From NCBI GenBank assembly GCA_038063775.1, contig JBBTUK010000031.1, positions 1 to 17,841 on the forward strand: a stretch of 17,841 bases of DNA, in the 5' to 3' direction. The notes under the pieces are model-generated. The model saw nothing but the letters and a program-made list of their open reading frames with translations. It did not search any database and was not told the DNA's origin. The position numbers and the translations under genes are program-made. Below are positions 1 through 5,466 of the stretch, one piece after another; within the stretch, counting starts at the first letter, position 1; every line of letters begins with the position of its first letter. This stretch comes from UM-FILTER-42-9 sp038063775. Its GTDB lineage: Bacteria; Patescibacteriota; Minisyncoccia; Moranbacterales; UBA2206.

Positions 1-102
1 CCAGCCAAAGTAAAAAAACCTTTTCTGACCCCACTACCACATAACAGTATATTGTAGTGCCACTTCCATACAACCTTATAACCTTATATGGTAGTAAATA
101 AT

Positions 103-126
103 AAGCTTCACGCAGGAGCTTTTTTT
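103..126 (+). terminator. Intrinsic terminator of an upstream gene
   Basis: AAGCTTC (103-109) pairs with GGAGCTT (115-121), with one U-G pair, and runs into a T tract at 120-126. It would end a transcript entering from the left edge. The -35 box of the next promoter begins only three bases later. In 1-102 I see no gene, only AT-rich sequence with a weak inverted repeat (ACTACCA near 35, TGGTAGT near 89). Confidence 0.6.
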
Positions 127-128
127 GT

Positions 129-157
129 TTGACAAAATTCTGTTTTTGGAGTACAAT
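129..157 (+). promoter_or_regulatory. Sigma70-type promoter for the macrodomain-like gene
   Basis: TTGACA at 129-134, a 17-bp spacer, and TACAAT at 152-157 form a near-consensus promoter. Predicted transcription starts near 164, leaving a leader of about 65 nt. The leader contains a small hairpin (CGCCT 195-199, AGGCG 204-208) just before an SD site (AGGAGG 217-222). Confidence 0.75.
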
Positions 158-231
158 AGACAATCAGTGTTTGAAAGTTTTTTTGACATAATTCCGCCTA
201 AACAGGCGAAAAAACGAGGAGGAATCCAGAG

Positions 232-645
232 ATGATTGCAGACACCATTCGTGGCGACGTATTTCAGGCATCCAACCAGCACATCGCTTTTGCGGTGAAC
301 ACTGAGGGATACAATGATGCCGGATTTGCGGGGGCAGTTTCATCCCGCCACTGGCCCGAACTTGCCAATACAGGCAAAAAGAAACTCGGCGATGTCTTCA
401 GTAAGAACGTGAAAGGCAAGACCTTCCATGCCCTTGTCTGTCATTCACTCGACGCCAATGGCTGGAAGAGAACCGCCGAAACCGTTACGAAGTGTCTGGA
501 CTCACTTAATGTCCCCGAGGACCAGACTATTGCCATCGTCCTTATGGGCGCGGGCATGATCGGTCAGATGGGGGGCGCTGATGTCTTTGCGATTCTCGGC
601 GGTATGGCTCGGTCGAAAAAGCGAGTCGCGATCTATACCCTGTAG
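232..645 (+). CDS. Macrodomain-like protein, 137 aa
   Basis: The start is fixed by AGGAGG at 217-222, nine bases before the ATG. The protein is soluble with no signal peptide or membrane segment. Its layout resembles a macro (ADP-ribose-binding) fold. There is a GDV near residue 8, a VNTEG segment near residues 23-27, a Gly/Ala-rich FAGAV stretch near 33-37, and a late glycine-rich GAGMIGQMGGAD loop near 107-118 before a final strand. Known macrodomains use the Asn/Gly-rich first loop and a GxGxxG-like second loop to hold ADP-ribose. Here the first loop lacks the usual NAAN, so binding or hydrolysis of ADP-ribose is a guess from the pattern, not a firm family match. It is monocistronic with its own promoter and strong terminator. 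Its base composition looks more GC-rich than the AT-rich DNA around it, which would fit acquisition. Hypothetical protein is the safe fallback. Confidence 0.75.
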   Translation: MIADTIRGDVFQASNQHIAFAVNTEGYNDAGFAGAVSSRHWPELANTGKKKLGDVFSKNVKGKTFHALVCHSLDANGWKRTAETVTKCLDSLNVPEDQTIAIVLMGAGMIGQMGGADVFAILGGMARSKKRVAIYTL

Positions 646-672
646 TCATTTCAAACACATTTTCTGTAACAC

Positions 673-714
673 AAGGATCCTTGCGGAAGTTCCGCTTGGG
701 TCCTTTCTTTTTTT
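673..714 (+). terminator. Strong intrinsic terminator after the macrodomain-like gene
   Basis: A 14-position stem (673-686 with 692-705) includes one U-G pair and a 2-nt internal mismatch, closes on a 5-nt loop, and is followed by a T-rich tract at 704-714. It lies 28 bases after the stop codon at 645. Confidence 0.85.
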
Positions 715-748
715 ATTTCCCCCAACCCTGCCTCCCAAAAAACTTCCC

Positions 749-769
749 GCCGCGTTAAGCGGCTTGACA
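749..769 (+). promoter_or_regulatory. Palindrome abutting the hicBA -35 box
   Basis: GCCGC (749-753) and GCGGC (759-763) form an inverted repeat ending one base before a perfect TTGACA (764-769). The -10 is not clear: CAGTAT at 787-792 is at 17-bp spacing, and other AT-rich hexamers overlap it. The palindrome beside the promoter could be an operator, as HicB proteins often autoregulate, but that is inference. Confidence 0.4.
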
Positions 770-813
770 TATTTCCATATATATAGCAGTATTAGATATA
801 GAAACAATAGATT

Positions 814-1035
814 ATGCGCAAAATTAATCTAAAAATTGCAGTTTGGAAAGAAGGCAAATACTATGTTGCCCAGTGTTTGAATGTGGATATTTCCAGTTTT
901 GGAAAAAACAAAAAAGAAGCATTGTGCAATCTCGACGAAGCGTTAGAGTTATATTTTGAAGATATAAAAGCTCCGAAAGTGACGAAGATTGAACGGCCAG
1001 AGTTGGTCAAGCTATCAATTTGTCATGCCTGCTAA
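814..1035 (+). CDS. hicB: HicB-family antitoxin, 73 aa
   Basis: The N-terminal half matches the HicB partial RNase H-like fold: a strand (residues 4-10), then YYVAQCLNVDISSFG (16-30) with the conserved switch from strand to a Gly turn, then helix KKEALCNLDEALELYFED (33-50). HicB proteins neutralise the HicA mRNA interferase by binding it. This copy is short and shows no obvious C-terminal ribbon-helix-helix or HTH domain, so DNA-binding autoregulation may need a partner or be absent. The stop overlaps the start of the toxin gene by 11 bases, so translation is probably coupled. The order antitoxin-then-toxin is the less common arrangement for hic pairs but is well known. No SD site precedes the ATG. 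Confidence 0.82.
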   Translation: MRKINLKIAVWKEGKYYVAQCLNVDISSFGKNKKEALCNLDEALELYFEDIKAPKVTKIERPELVKLSICHAC

Positions 1036-1246
1036 ATTTCATTCATCTAAAGAAATTATCAAAGTCCTGCAAAAACGGGGCTTTGTTTATATTTCCCAAA
1101 AAGGCAGTCATGCTAAATTCAGAAAAATCGGCAGCCCAACTTTGACTGTAATCGTTCCGGCTGGTAAGAAGGAAATTCCTTTCGGAACTTTCAAGTCAAT
1201 ATTACGCCAAGCGAATTTAACTGAAGACAGTTTCATCAAAAAATAA
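1025..1246 (+). CDS. hicA: HicA-family mRNA interferase toxin, 73 aa
   Basis: I place the start at the ATG at 1025, because the protein then begins as HicA proteins do, with a helix (SKEIIKVLQKRGF, residues 8-20). The reading frame is open further upstream, but that part lies wholly within hicB. The double-stranded-RNA-binding-like fold is recognisable: GF(V/Y) at 19-22, then GSHAKF at 27-32, whose histidine (H29) is the catalytic residue in known HicA toxins. A proline-glycine-rich strand pair and a final helix (FGTFKSILRQANLT) follow. HicA cleaves mRNA when free of HicB. Length is normal for the family and the key histidine is present, so the toxin looks intact. A hairpin at 1318-1341 may end the transcript. 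Confidence 0.87.
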   Translation: MPAKFHSSKEIIKVLQKRGFVYISQKGSHAKFRKIGSPTLTVIVPAGKKEIPFGTFKSILRQANLTEDSFIKK

Positions 1247-1261
1247 TTTTTACTCCAACCC

Positions 1262-1286
1262 CCCCTCGGTCAAAAATCCCCAAAAA
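1262..1286 (+). repeat. Flanking direct repeat, copy 1 (25 bp)
   Basis: A 25-bp stretch beginning CCCCTCGGTC and ending CCCCAAAAA is repeated exactly at 1785-1809. The two copies bracket the MazG-like gene at 1418-1726 and lie 498 bases apart. A more diverged relative (CCCCCAACCC...CCCAAAAAACTTC) occurs at 719-746 ahead of hicBA. Confidence 0.8.
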
Positions 1287-1317
1287 AACCTAAATTATAT
1301 CACCACACGACATTCCG

Positions 1318-1341
1318 ACATTCTGCAGAAAGCCAGAATGT
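1318..1341 (+). terminator. Hairpin after hicBA, possible terminator
   Basis: ACATTCTG (1318-1325) pairs perfectly with CAGAATGT (1334-1341) around an 8-nt loop. The following bases are only moderately T-rich, so termination may be weak. The hairpin could instead be an operator-like palindrome before the next gene. Confidence 0.45.
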
Positions 1342-1417
1342 TATTTTACTTCCATATAACCACACAAGGACACAAACTTGCTTTTGCACGTAAAAGTGCT
1401 AATTTAAAAATAATCTT

Positions 1418-1726
1418 ATGGAATTCAAAAAACTGCAAAAATCAATCATAAAAAACGCCAAGAGATATTCGAAAAAGCATAAAATAAAATTCGATGATAA
1501 TTTCGCTATGATTAAACTGTATGAAGAAATGGGCGAGCTTTCCGAAGCTTTCTTGACATATAAGAAAAAATCGCGCACGGAAAAATATATTTCTGCAAGG
1601 GAAGCCAAAAGAGGCGTAGCTAAAGAAATGGCAGATGTTGTGGGACTGGCTGTTGTTATGTCGGATATTTTGAAGATAAACTTGGAAGAAGCGATTATAA
1701 AAAATGGATCACTAAAGAATGGATAA
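1418..1726 (+). CDS. MazG-like nucleotide pyrophosphohydrolase, 102 aa
   Basis: This is a small all-alpha MazG-type protein. It has the metal-binding EExGE motif (E36, E37, E40) on one helix and the second acidic pair KEMAD (E70, D73) on a later helix, followed by a hydrophobic helix (VVGLAVVMSDIL). In the family these acidic residues hold magnesium ions and the enzyme splits nucleoside triphosphates to monophosphate and pyrophosphate, usually for house-cleaning. The substrate cannot be read from the sequence. No SD site is seen. The gene sits between two exact 25-bp direct repeats (1262-1286 and 1785-1809). A second, distinct MazG-like gene lies at 16594-16923. The long reading frame on the opposite strand here is a shadow. 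Confidence 0.8.
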   Translation: MEFKKLQKSIIKNAKRYSKKHKIKFDDNFAMIKLYEEMGELSEAFLTYKKKSRTEKYISAREAKRGVAKEMADVVGLAVVMSDILKINLEEAIIKNGSLKNG

Positions 1727-1784
1727 AAAACAAATAGTAAGCTCCGCAAGGGTTGAACCTTAACGAGAGTATTATTCCCCCCAA

Positions 1785-1809
1785 CCCCTCGGTCAAAAAT
1801 CCCCAAAAA
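1785..1809 (+). repeat. Flanking direct repeat, copy 2 (25 bp)
   Basis: Exact second copy of the 25-bp sequence at 1262-1286, downstream of the MazG-like gene. Its last bases run into the left arm of the terminator at 1807-1836. Confidence 0.8.
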
Positions 1810-1836
1810 CTTCCGGCCACGCTTAGAGGTTTTTTT
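1807..1836 (+). terminator. Intrinsic terminator after the MazG-like gene
   Basis: AAACTTC (1807-1813) pairs with GAGGTTT (1826-1832), with one U-G pair, around a 12-nt loop. It is followed by a T tract to 1836. The stem is short. Its layout copies the terminator at 103-126: the same T tract, then GTTTGACAAAA. Confidence 0.55.
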
Positions 1837-1838
1837 GT

Positions 1839-1867
1839 TTGACAAAAGAGCCCGGATAGTGTATACT
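1839..1867 (+). promoter_or_regulatory. Sigma70-type promoter for the 1955 orphan
   Basis: TTGACA (1839-1844), a 17-bp spacer and TATACT (1862-1867). An 18-bp segment, TTTTTTTGTTTGACAAAA, is identical to the segment that holds the -35 box of the promoter at 129-157. Confidence 0.75.
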
Positions 1868-1954
1868 TCGTGATTGTTCATTGAAGTTATTTCATCAGCA
1901 TTCATATATCGCCACGCTTCATGCTTCACAAAAAACCGAGAGAGGTGAGAAGAG

Positions 1955-2230
1955 ATGACAGATGTGAAAGAAATAGTGTTTTTCTACATCGCGAGACTGT
2001 TCGAGGAAATCAACGACGAGTGCTTCGAAAGGAACCAGCGAGCCGCTGGTGACGGCACTTCCCATGTGGTCGTGCCCAAATGTCCCTACCACCTTTTATG
2101 CAACATTGAAAGGAATCGTGACGGGATGATATGGGAGATTGAAAAGGCGGAACTTTTTTTGGAGAGTTTCCTAGGGAAAAAGCTTCCCAGGAGGCCGACC
2201 GAAGTGTCCGAATGGCTCGCAAAGAAGTAG
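1955..2230 (+). CDS. Orphan protein, 91 aa, function unknown
   Basis: I do not recognise a family. The protein is soluble, mostly helical and charged, with two cysteines about twenty residues in and past mid-chain (CFE near 23 and KCPYH near 42-46). An N-terminal helix, DVKEIVFFYIARLFEEI, is amphipathic. A purine-rich leader (GAGAGAGGTGAGAAGAG) gives a plausible SD site, GAGAGG or GGTGA, ahead of the ATG. It is transcribed alone: near-consensus promoter at 1839-1867, strong terminator at 2251-2280. Codon use and composition look more GC-rich than in the neighbouring hicBA and MazG genes. A reverse-strand reading frame at 2010-2222 is a shadow of this gene. Confidence 0.7.
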   Translation: MTDVKEIVFFYIARLFEEINDECFERNQRAAGDGTSHVVVPKCPYHLLCNIERNRDGMIWEIEKAELFLESFLGKKLPRRPTEVSEWLAKK

Positions 2231-2250
2231 CCCTTCGCAGCGGACTGCGA

Positions 2251-2280
2251 GACCGGGATGGAACTTCATCCCGGTCTTTT
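2251..2280 (+). terminator. Strong intrinsic terminator after the 1955 orphan
   Basis: GACCGGGATG (2251-2260) pairs perfectly with CATCCCGGTC (2267-2276) around a 6-nt loop and is followed by a run of Ts from 2276. Confidence 0.92.
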
Positions 2281-2283
2281 TTA

Positions 2284-2292
2284 TGCTAAAAT
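2284..2292 (+). promoter_or_regulatory. Possible extended -10 for pgeF
   Basis: TG-C-TAAAAT right before the gap has the TGnTAnnnT form seen at several other promoters in this window. The start of the downstream gene lies in the gap, so this is tentative. Confidence 0.35.
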
Positions 2293-2293
2293 A

Positions 2294-2393
2294 NNNNNNN
2301 NNNNNNNNNNNNNNNNNNNNNNNNNNNNNNNNNNNNNNNNNNNNNNNNNNNNNNNNNNNNNNNNNNNNNNNNNNNNNNNNNNNNNNNNNNNNN
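2294..2393. other. Assembly gap (100 Ns)
   Basis: Exactly 100 Ns, a placeholder for a gap of unknown true length. It removes the start of the PgeF-like gene. Any reading frame drawn across it is not real evidence of continuity. Confidence 0.98.
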
Positions 2394-3053
2394 GCAGCGC
2401 TGTCGGAACGCGAAGACGGGTCGATGAAACTGACAGCGGACGAATTAAATTCGAAAAATAGAAACAAATTTTTCGAACGTCTTGAAATTGGCTCGGAAAA
2501 AGTCATCAGCGCGGGAATTGCTAATAGCGCAAGAGCGGAAATTGTCTCCAATGATAGTCCAAAAATAATTTATGGTACTGACGCGCTCATCACGACTAAT
2601 GAAAATATTTTTCTCTCCATAACGGTCGCCGATTGCATACCGGTTTATTTTTACGAACCGGATCAGAAAATTCTGGCTCTGGCGCACGCCGGCTGGCGGG
2701 GGATCGTTGGCGGGATAATAATCAATACTTTGAAAAAAATTTCGGAACTTGGCGGACAAGCGGAAAATTTACTGGTGGCACTGGGACCGGGAATCGATAA
2801 ATGCCATTTTGAGATAAAGGAAGATGTTCTTGAGAAATTTTCGGAACGTCCCGAATTTATTGAAAGGCGAGAGGGAAAAATATTTGTCGATCTGAAAGGC
2901 ATTATTAAAAAACAACTGAATGAAGCTGGAATTAAGACGGAAAACATTGAAAGTAATCCTGACTGCACTTTTGAGAATGAGCGGTATTTTTCTTTTCGCC
3001 GGGACAAGCCGGCAGTAGTCGAGGCGATGCTGGTGATAATTGGAATAAAATAA
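2394..3053 (+). CDS. pgeF: PgeF/YfiH-type laccase-domain protein, 5' end missing
   Basis: The visible 219 residues carry the full set of family signatures in order. They are YGTDALIT, then TVADCIPV with the metal-binding cysteine, AHAGWRGIVGG with the metal-binding histidine, GPGIDKCHFEI with the Cys/His pair, and a final DCTFEN..YFSFRRD. Members bind zinc (copper was claimed earlier) and act as purine nucleoside phosphorylase/adenosine deaminase-like enzymes. In some bacteria the protein removes L-Ser wrongly built into peptidoglycan precursors (PgeF). The family is usually about 240-260 aa, so the N-terminus, lost in the 100-N gap, should be a few tens of residues. No strong terminator follows. 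Confidence 0.9.
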   Translation, partial: AALSEREDGSMKLTADELNSKNRNKFFERLEIGSEKVISAGIANSARAEIVSNDSPKIIYGTDALITTNENIFLSITVADCIPVYFYEPDQKILALAHAGWRGIVGGIIINTLKKISELGGQAENLLVALGPGIDKCHFEIKEDVLEKFSERPEFIERREGKIFVDLKGIIKKQLNEAGIKTENIESNPDCTFENERYFSFRRDKPAVVEAMLVIIGIK

Positions 3054-3066
3054 AATTTCTTCGTAG

Positions 3067-3095
3067 TTGACGAAAGACGCGAAAAATGCTATAGT
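3067..3095 (+). promoter_or_regulatory. Promoter of the three-gene orphan operon
   Basis: TTGACG (3067-3072), 17-bp spacer, TATAGT (3090-3095) with a TGC extended -10. The leader of about 70 nt ends in a hairpin, TATGCT (3141-3146) with AGCATA (3156-3161), placed directly before the SD site AGGAG. Confidence 0.75.
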
Positions 3096-3174
3096 TTTTC
3101 GATGTTCGTTGACAATTTGGTTATCTCAAAACTTCCGAAATATGCTGCAAAAAAAAGCATAAAAAGGAGACAAG

Positions 3175-3522
3175 ATGGCAGAAAAGAGACGGTTGATGAA
3201 AGAAAAAGCGGAGATCTATCTCGATTGGTATCGTGAGATTTTTATTGAAATTGAGCTCTATGGGAGCGAGATGATGTTTGCCATTTTGCGTTATCTCAGG
3301 AATGGCAGTCAGGTATTTGAATTTCGCGGCCACGAGTTGGGCATCAAAGAGTTTCTTGGCATGGTTGTTCAATATAACGACAGGCCGGAAAAACTTGAGG
3401 TTCTGATGCAGGAAGGCAAGTCCGTCAAAGTTGCCGCCGAGTTCGTCGGGATTGCGGAGCATTTTCTTGGCGGGTTGCCGTATGTCAGTTACTTGCCTGC
3501 AATTCCAGAAATTGACGGATAG
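3175..3522 (+). CDS. Orphan protein, 115 aa, first gene of operon
   Basis: No family recognised. A clear SD site (AGGAG near 3164) precedes the ATG. The N-terminus is very basic (KRRLMKEKAEIY). The middle holds a helix rich in hydrophobic residues (SEMMFAILRYLRNG near 31-44) and the C-terminal part looks globular (GKSVKVAAEFVGIAEHFLGGLP). No signal peptide or clear transmembrane segment is seen. It leads an operon with the genes at 3572 and 3787, which ends at a strong terminator (4186-4223). Close packing suggests the three products work together, possibly with the second as a membrane anchor; that is inference. Confidence 0.7.
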   Translation: MAEKRRLMKEKAEIYLDWYREIFIEIELYGSEMMFAILRYLRNGSQVFEFRGHELGIKEFLGMVVQYNDRPEKLEVLMQEGKSVKVAAEFVGIAEHFLGGLPYVSYLPAIPEIDG

Positions 3523-3571
3523 CAAGATGAAGTAAAAAATATTTCGTGAAAAATTTTAAGGGGAGGTAACA

Positions 3572-3790
3572 ATGCAAGAGCAGGTGTCTCAAGGGCAAAG
3601 GCGGCTTTTCTGGATCGCATTCTTTTTTATGATGGTGGCGGAAGTGCTGGCATGTGACGCGATATACGAGTATCGCGAGCACAGGGCGAGCAAAAGCGCC
3701 AGTCATTACCAAGTATTCGAACAGGAGAATGAATCGGGGAAAGTGTTCGAGGAGCTGATAGAATTCATCATCGCGTGGAGGGTAGAATGA
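3572..3790 (+). CDS. Small single-pass membrane protein, 72 aa
   Basis: Residues about 11-27 (RLFWIAFFFMMVAEVLA) form one hydrophobic segment after a short charged N-terminus. The rest is a soluble, acidic C-terminal part, so the protein is probably a bitopic membrane protein or has an uncleaved signal. A cysteine lies just after the segment (LACDA, near 28). LAC could be read as a lipobox, but the next residue is Asp and the hydrophobic core is long, so a lipoprotein is possible but not clear. The SD site GGGGAGG lies just upstream of the ATG, preceded by a hairpin (3536-3544 with 3549-3557). The stop overlaps the next gene's start (ATGA). Function unknown. Confidence 0.65.
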   Translation: MQEQVSQGQRRLFWIAFFFMMVAEVLACDAIYEYREHRASKSASHYQVFEQENESGKVFEELIEFIIAWRVE

Positions 3791-4173
3791 AGAATGAATT
3801 TGTGATAGACGATAAGGTCGAACGCAATCTGATGACTTACTACCAGGCCATGTTGAAGCTGGTAGAGAAGGATTATCCGCGGGAATTTGCTCGGGCAAAT
3901 CAGCATCGACACGAAAGAAGCGGAATCAATTTTTCTGTTTTCGGAAAAAACGTCACTCAAGGGGAGATGCTGGATGGTCTGATCATTTTTGTAAGCCAGA
4001 AACCTCAGGATTACCAGCAGGAACTAAGGACTTGCCTGTATGAGAAGTGGAATATTAAAGAGATCAAACACGTCCTTAGGACACTGGAAGATTTTCTCCG
4101 GAAACTGCCGGGAGCGAAGCTACCTGAACCTAGGCCCGAGGCGATGGAGAAACTGACGAAAACCGACGGGTGA
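3787..4173 (+). CDS. Orphan protein, 128 aa, last gene of operon
   Basis: I choose the ATG at 3787: GGAGGG sits about six bases before it and the ATG overlaps the previous stop as ATGA, so the two genes are translationally coupled. A GTG at 3775 in the same frame is an alternative. The protein is soluble and mainly helical, highly charged, with a basic/aromatic centre (ANQHRHERSGINFSVFGKNV) and a long helix near the end (IKEIKHVLRTLEDFLRKL). The tail is rich in proline and charge. I see no known motif. It probably works with the membrane protein encoded just upstream. Confidence 0.68.
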   Translation: MKNEFVIDDKVERNLMTYYQAMLKLVEKDYPREFARANQHRHERSGINFSVFGKNVTQGEMLDGLIIFVSQKPQDYQQELRTCLYEKWNIKEIKHVLRTLEDFLRKLPGAKLPEPRPEAMEKLTKTDG

Positions 4174-4185
4174 AGCTCGTCAAAA

Positions 4186-4223
4186 CCGCGGCCAGCGCAC
4201 CAGCGCCGGTCGCGGATTTTTTT
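4186..4223 (+). terminator. Strong intrinsic terminator after the orphan operon
   Basis: A 13-position stem beginning CCGCGGCC (4186-4198) pairs with 4203-4215, with one U-G pair and one mismatch, around a 4-nt loop. A run of Ts follows at 4217-4223. Confidence 0.88.
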
Positions 4224-4231
4224 ATTACTAA

Positions 4232-4258
4232 TTAGCACTCGGATGCCTGGATTGCTAA
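4232..4258 (+). promoter_or_regulatory. CIRCE operator (HrcA-binding site) before dnaJ
   Basis: TTAGCACTC (4232-4240), nine bases, then GATTGCTAA (4250-4258). The CIRCE consensus is TTAGCACTC-N9-GAGTGCTAA, so the left half is perfect, the spacing exact and the right half has one change. It overlaps a possible -35 (TTGCTA 4253-4258), with a -10 TAGCAT at 4275-4280 preceded by TG. HrcA repression would be relieved by heat stress. Confidence 0.88.
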
Positions 4259-4287
4259 TTTTTTTATTTTGTGCTAGCATATGTATT

Positions 4288-5406
4288 ATGGCAAAGAGTT
4301 ATTATGACATTTTAGGCGTGGGAAAAGGCGCCGGCGATTCGGAGATAAAGAAAGCATACCGGAAACTGGCCCACAAACACCACCCGGACAAAGGCGGCGG
4401 AGATGAAGCCAAGTTCAAGGAAATCAACGAGGCCTACCAGGTCTTGTCGGACAAGGCCAAGCGCCAGCAATACGACCAATTCGGAAGGACGTTTGACGGT
4501 GGCGGTTTTTCCGCCCAAGGCGGACCAACCGGAGGTTGGGATTTTTCCGGCTTTCAAGGATTTGGCGATCAGGGTTTTAATTTTGAGGGTTTTTCCGCCG
4601 GAGGCGGACCAGCCGGAGGCTGGGAAGACATATTTTCCGATATTTTCGGCGGCGGAGAAAGAACTTCCGGCCGGCGTTCCCGCGGCCAGGATATCCAGGT
4701 GGACGCGGAAATAAGCTTTGAAAAAATGGTGCGGGGAGCAGAACGGGAAATAAATCTCTACAGCCGGACCGCTTGTGATCGGTGCCACGGAACGGGCGGA
4801 GACCTGGGAACCGGCAAAAAAACTTGCCCGACTTGCAAGGGAGCGGGACAGATCAAAAAAACTACCCGGAGTTTCCTGGGTTCTTTTTCCCAGGTGGGCA
4901 CTTGTCCGGAATGTAAAGGCGAAGGCGCGGTTTATGACAAGAAATGTTCCAAATGCGGCGGGGACGGCCGGGTCAAGGAAGAGCGCCGAGTGAAAATAAA
5001 AATTCCAGCCGGGATCGAAAACGGCCAGACGATTTCCCTTCAGGGACAGGGTGAAGCCGGCGAACGAGGAGCGCAAAGCGGAGACTTATATGTTAACATC
5101 CATGTGCGGCCGCACGAAAAATTTTCCCGAAAAAGCAACGATATTTTTAGCACGGAATTTATCCATTTTACGGTGGCGGTTCTGGGAGGCAAAGCGGAAA
5201 TCGACACGATTGACGGAAAATTGATTCTGAAAATTCCCGCCGGAACCCAATCCGGTGAAACTTTCCGGATAAAAGGTAAAGGCGTGCCGGACCTTTCCGG
5301 CCGGGGAACCGGCAATCACTTGGTCAAAGTCGTGGTGCGGGTGCCGAAAAAATTGAGCCGGGAACAAAAAGAGCTTTTGGAAAAATTGCAGGATACGGAA
5401 ATATAA
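4288..5406 (+). CDS. dnaJ: Chaperone DnaJ (Hsp40), 372 aa
   Basis: This is a canonical type I J-protein. The J-domain (about 5-66) has the HPD tripeptide at 32-34. A Gly/Phe-rich linker (about 68-135) follows. Four zinc-binding CxxCxGxG repeats lie at about 163-227 (CDRCHGTG, CPTCKGAG, CPECKGEG, CSKCGGDG). The C-terminal substrate-binding beta domains run to the end. It delivers unfolded proteins to DnaK and stimulates its ATPase. The ATG at 4288 gives the normal MAKSYYDILGV start; the open frame upstream lies within the promoter/CIRCE region. The linker contains two copies of a DNA segment with TCCGCC-NNN-GGCGGA palindromes (4510-4524 and 4594-4608), giving the paired FSAQGGPTGGW / FSAGGGPAGGW motifs. 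dnaK and grpE are not in this window. The large opposite-strand frame is a shadow. Confidence 0.97.
   Translation: MAKSYYDILGVGKGAGDSEIKKAYRKLAHKHHPDKGGGDEAKFKEINEAYQVLSDKAKRQQYDQFGRTFDGGGFSAQGGPTGGWDFSGFQGFGDQGFNFEGFSAGGGPAGGWEDIFSDIFGGGERTSGRRSRGQDIQVDAEISFEKMVRGAEREINLYSRTACDRCHGTGGDLGTGKKTCPTCKGAGQIKKTTRSFLGSFSQVGTCPECKGEGAVYDKKCSKCGGDGRVKEERRVKIKIPAGIENGQTISLQGQGEAGERGAQSGDLYVNIHVRPHEKFSRKSNDIFSTEFIHFTVAVLGGKAEIDTIDGKLILKIPAGTQSGETFRIKGKGVPDLSGRGTGNHLVKVVVRVPKKLSREQKELLEKLQDTEI
4510..4608 (+). repeat. Two palindrome-bearing repeats inside the dnaJ G/F linker
   Basis: TCCGCC-CAA-GGCGGA at 4510-4524 and TCCGCC-GGA-GGCGGA at 4594-4608 are each followed by nearly the same bases (CCA-CCGGAGG-TGGGA), so this is an 84-bp-spaced internal duplication. 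The same palindrome type occurs in the tRNA-Lys repeat region (6178-6217, 6552-6918) and, in a shorter form, by pdaD (15777-15790). Confidence 0.65.
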
Positions 5407-5408
5407 AT

Positions 5409-5437
5409 TTGTGCAATAAAAAAAATAGTATTATAAT
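5409..5437 (+). promoter_or_regulatory. Promoter upstream of element A and the membrane protein
   Basis: TTGTGC (5409-5414), 17-bp spacer, TATAAT (5432-5437). Before the insertion of element A this would have given a leader of roughly 20 nt ahead of the original ATG at 5466; now the leader is about 150 nt and contains the whole element. GTATTAT (5428-5434) and ATAATAC (5444-5450) also form an inverted repeat here. Confidence 0.55.
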
Positions 5438-5466
5438 TTAAATATAATACATTACGAAAACAAAAA

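Noticed and set aside
183..211. Second promoter with TTGACA at 183-188
   Set aside because: No -10-like hexamer lies at 16-18 bases; that position is inside the CGCCT/AGGCG hairpin.
1399..1929. 176-codon reading frame on the minus strand
   Set aside because: Antisense of the MazG-like gene and of the promoter of the 1955 orphan; no start signals.
2283..2393. N-terminal part of PgeF read through the gap
   Set aside because: The gap is a 100-N placeholder, so reading frame continuity across it is meaningless.
4312..5076. 254-codon reading frame on the minus strand
   Set aside because: It is the antisense of dnaJ, with low-complexity composition and no family motif; dnaJ is certain.
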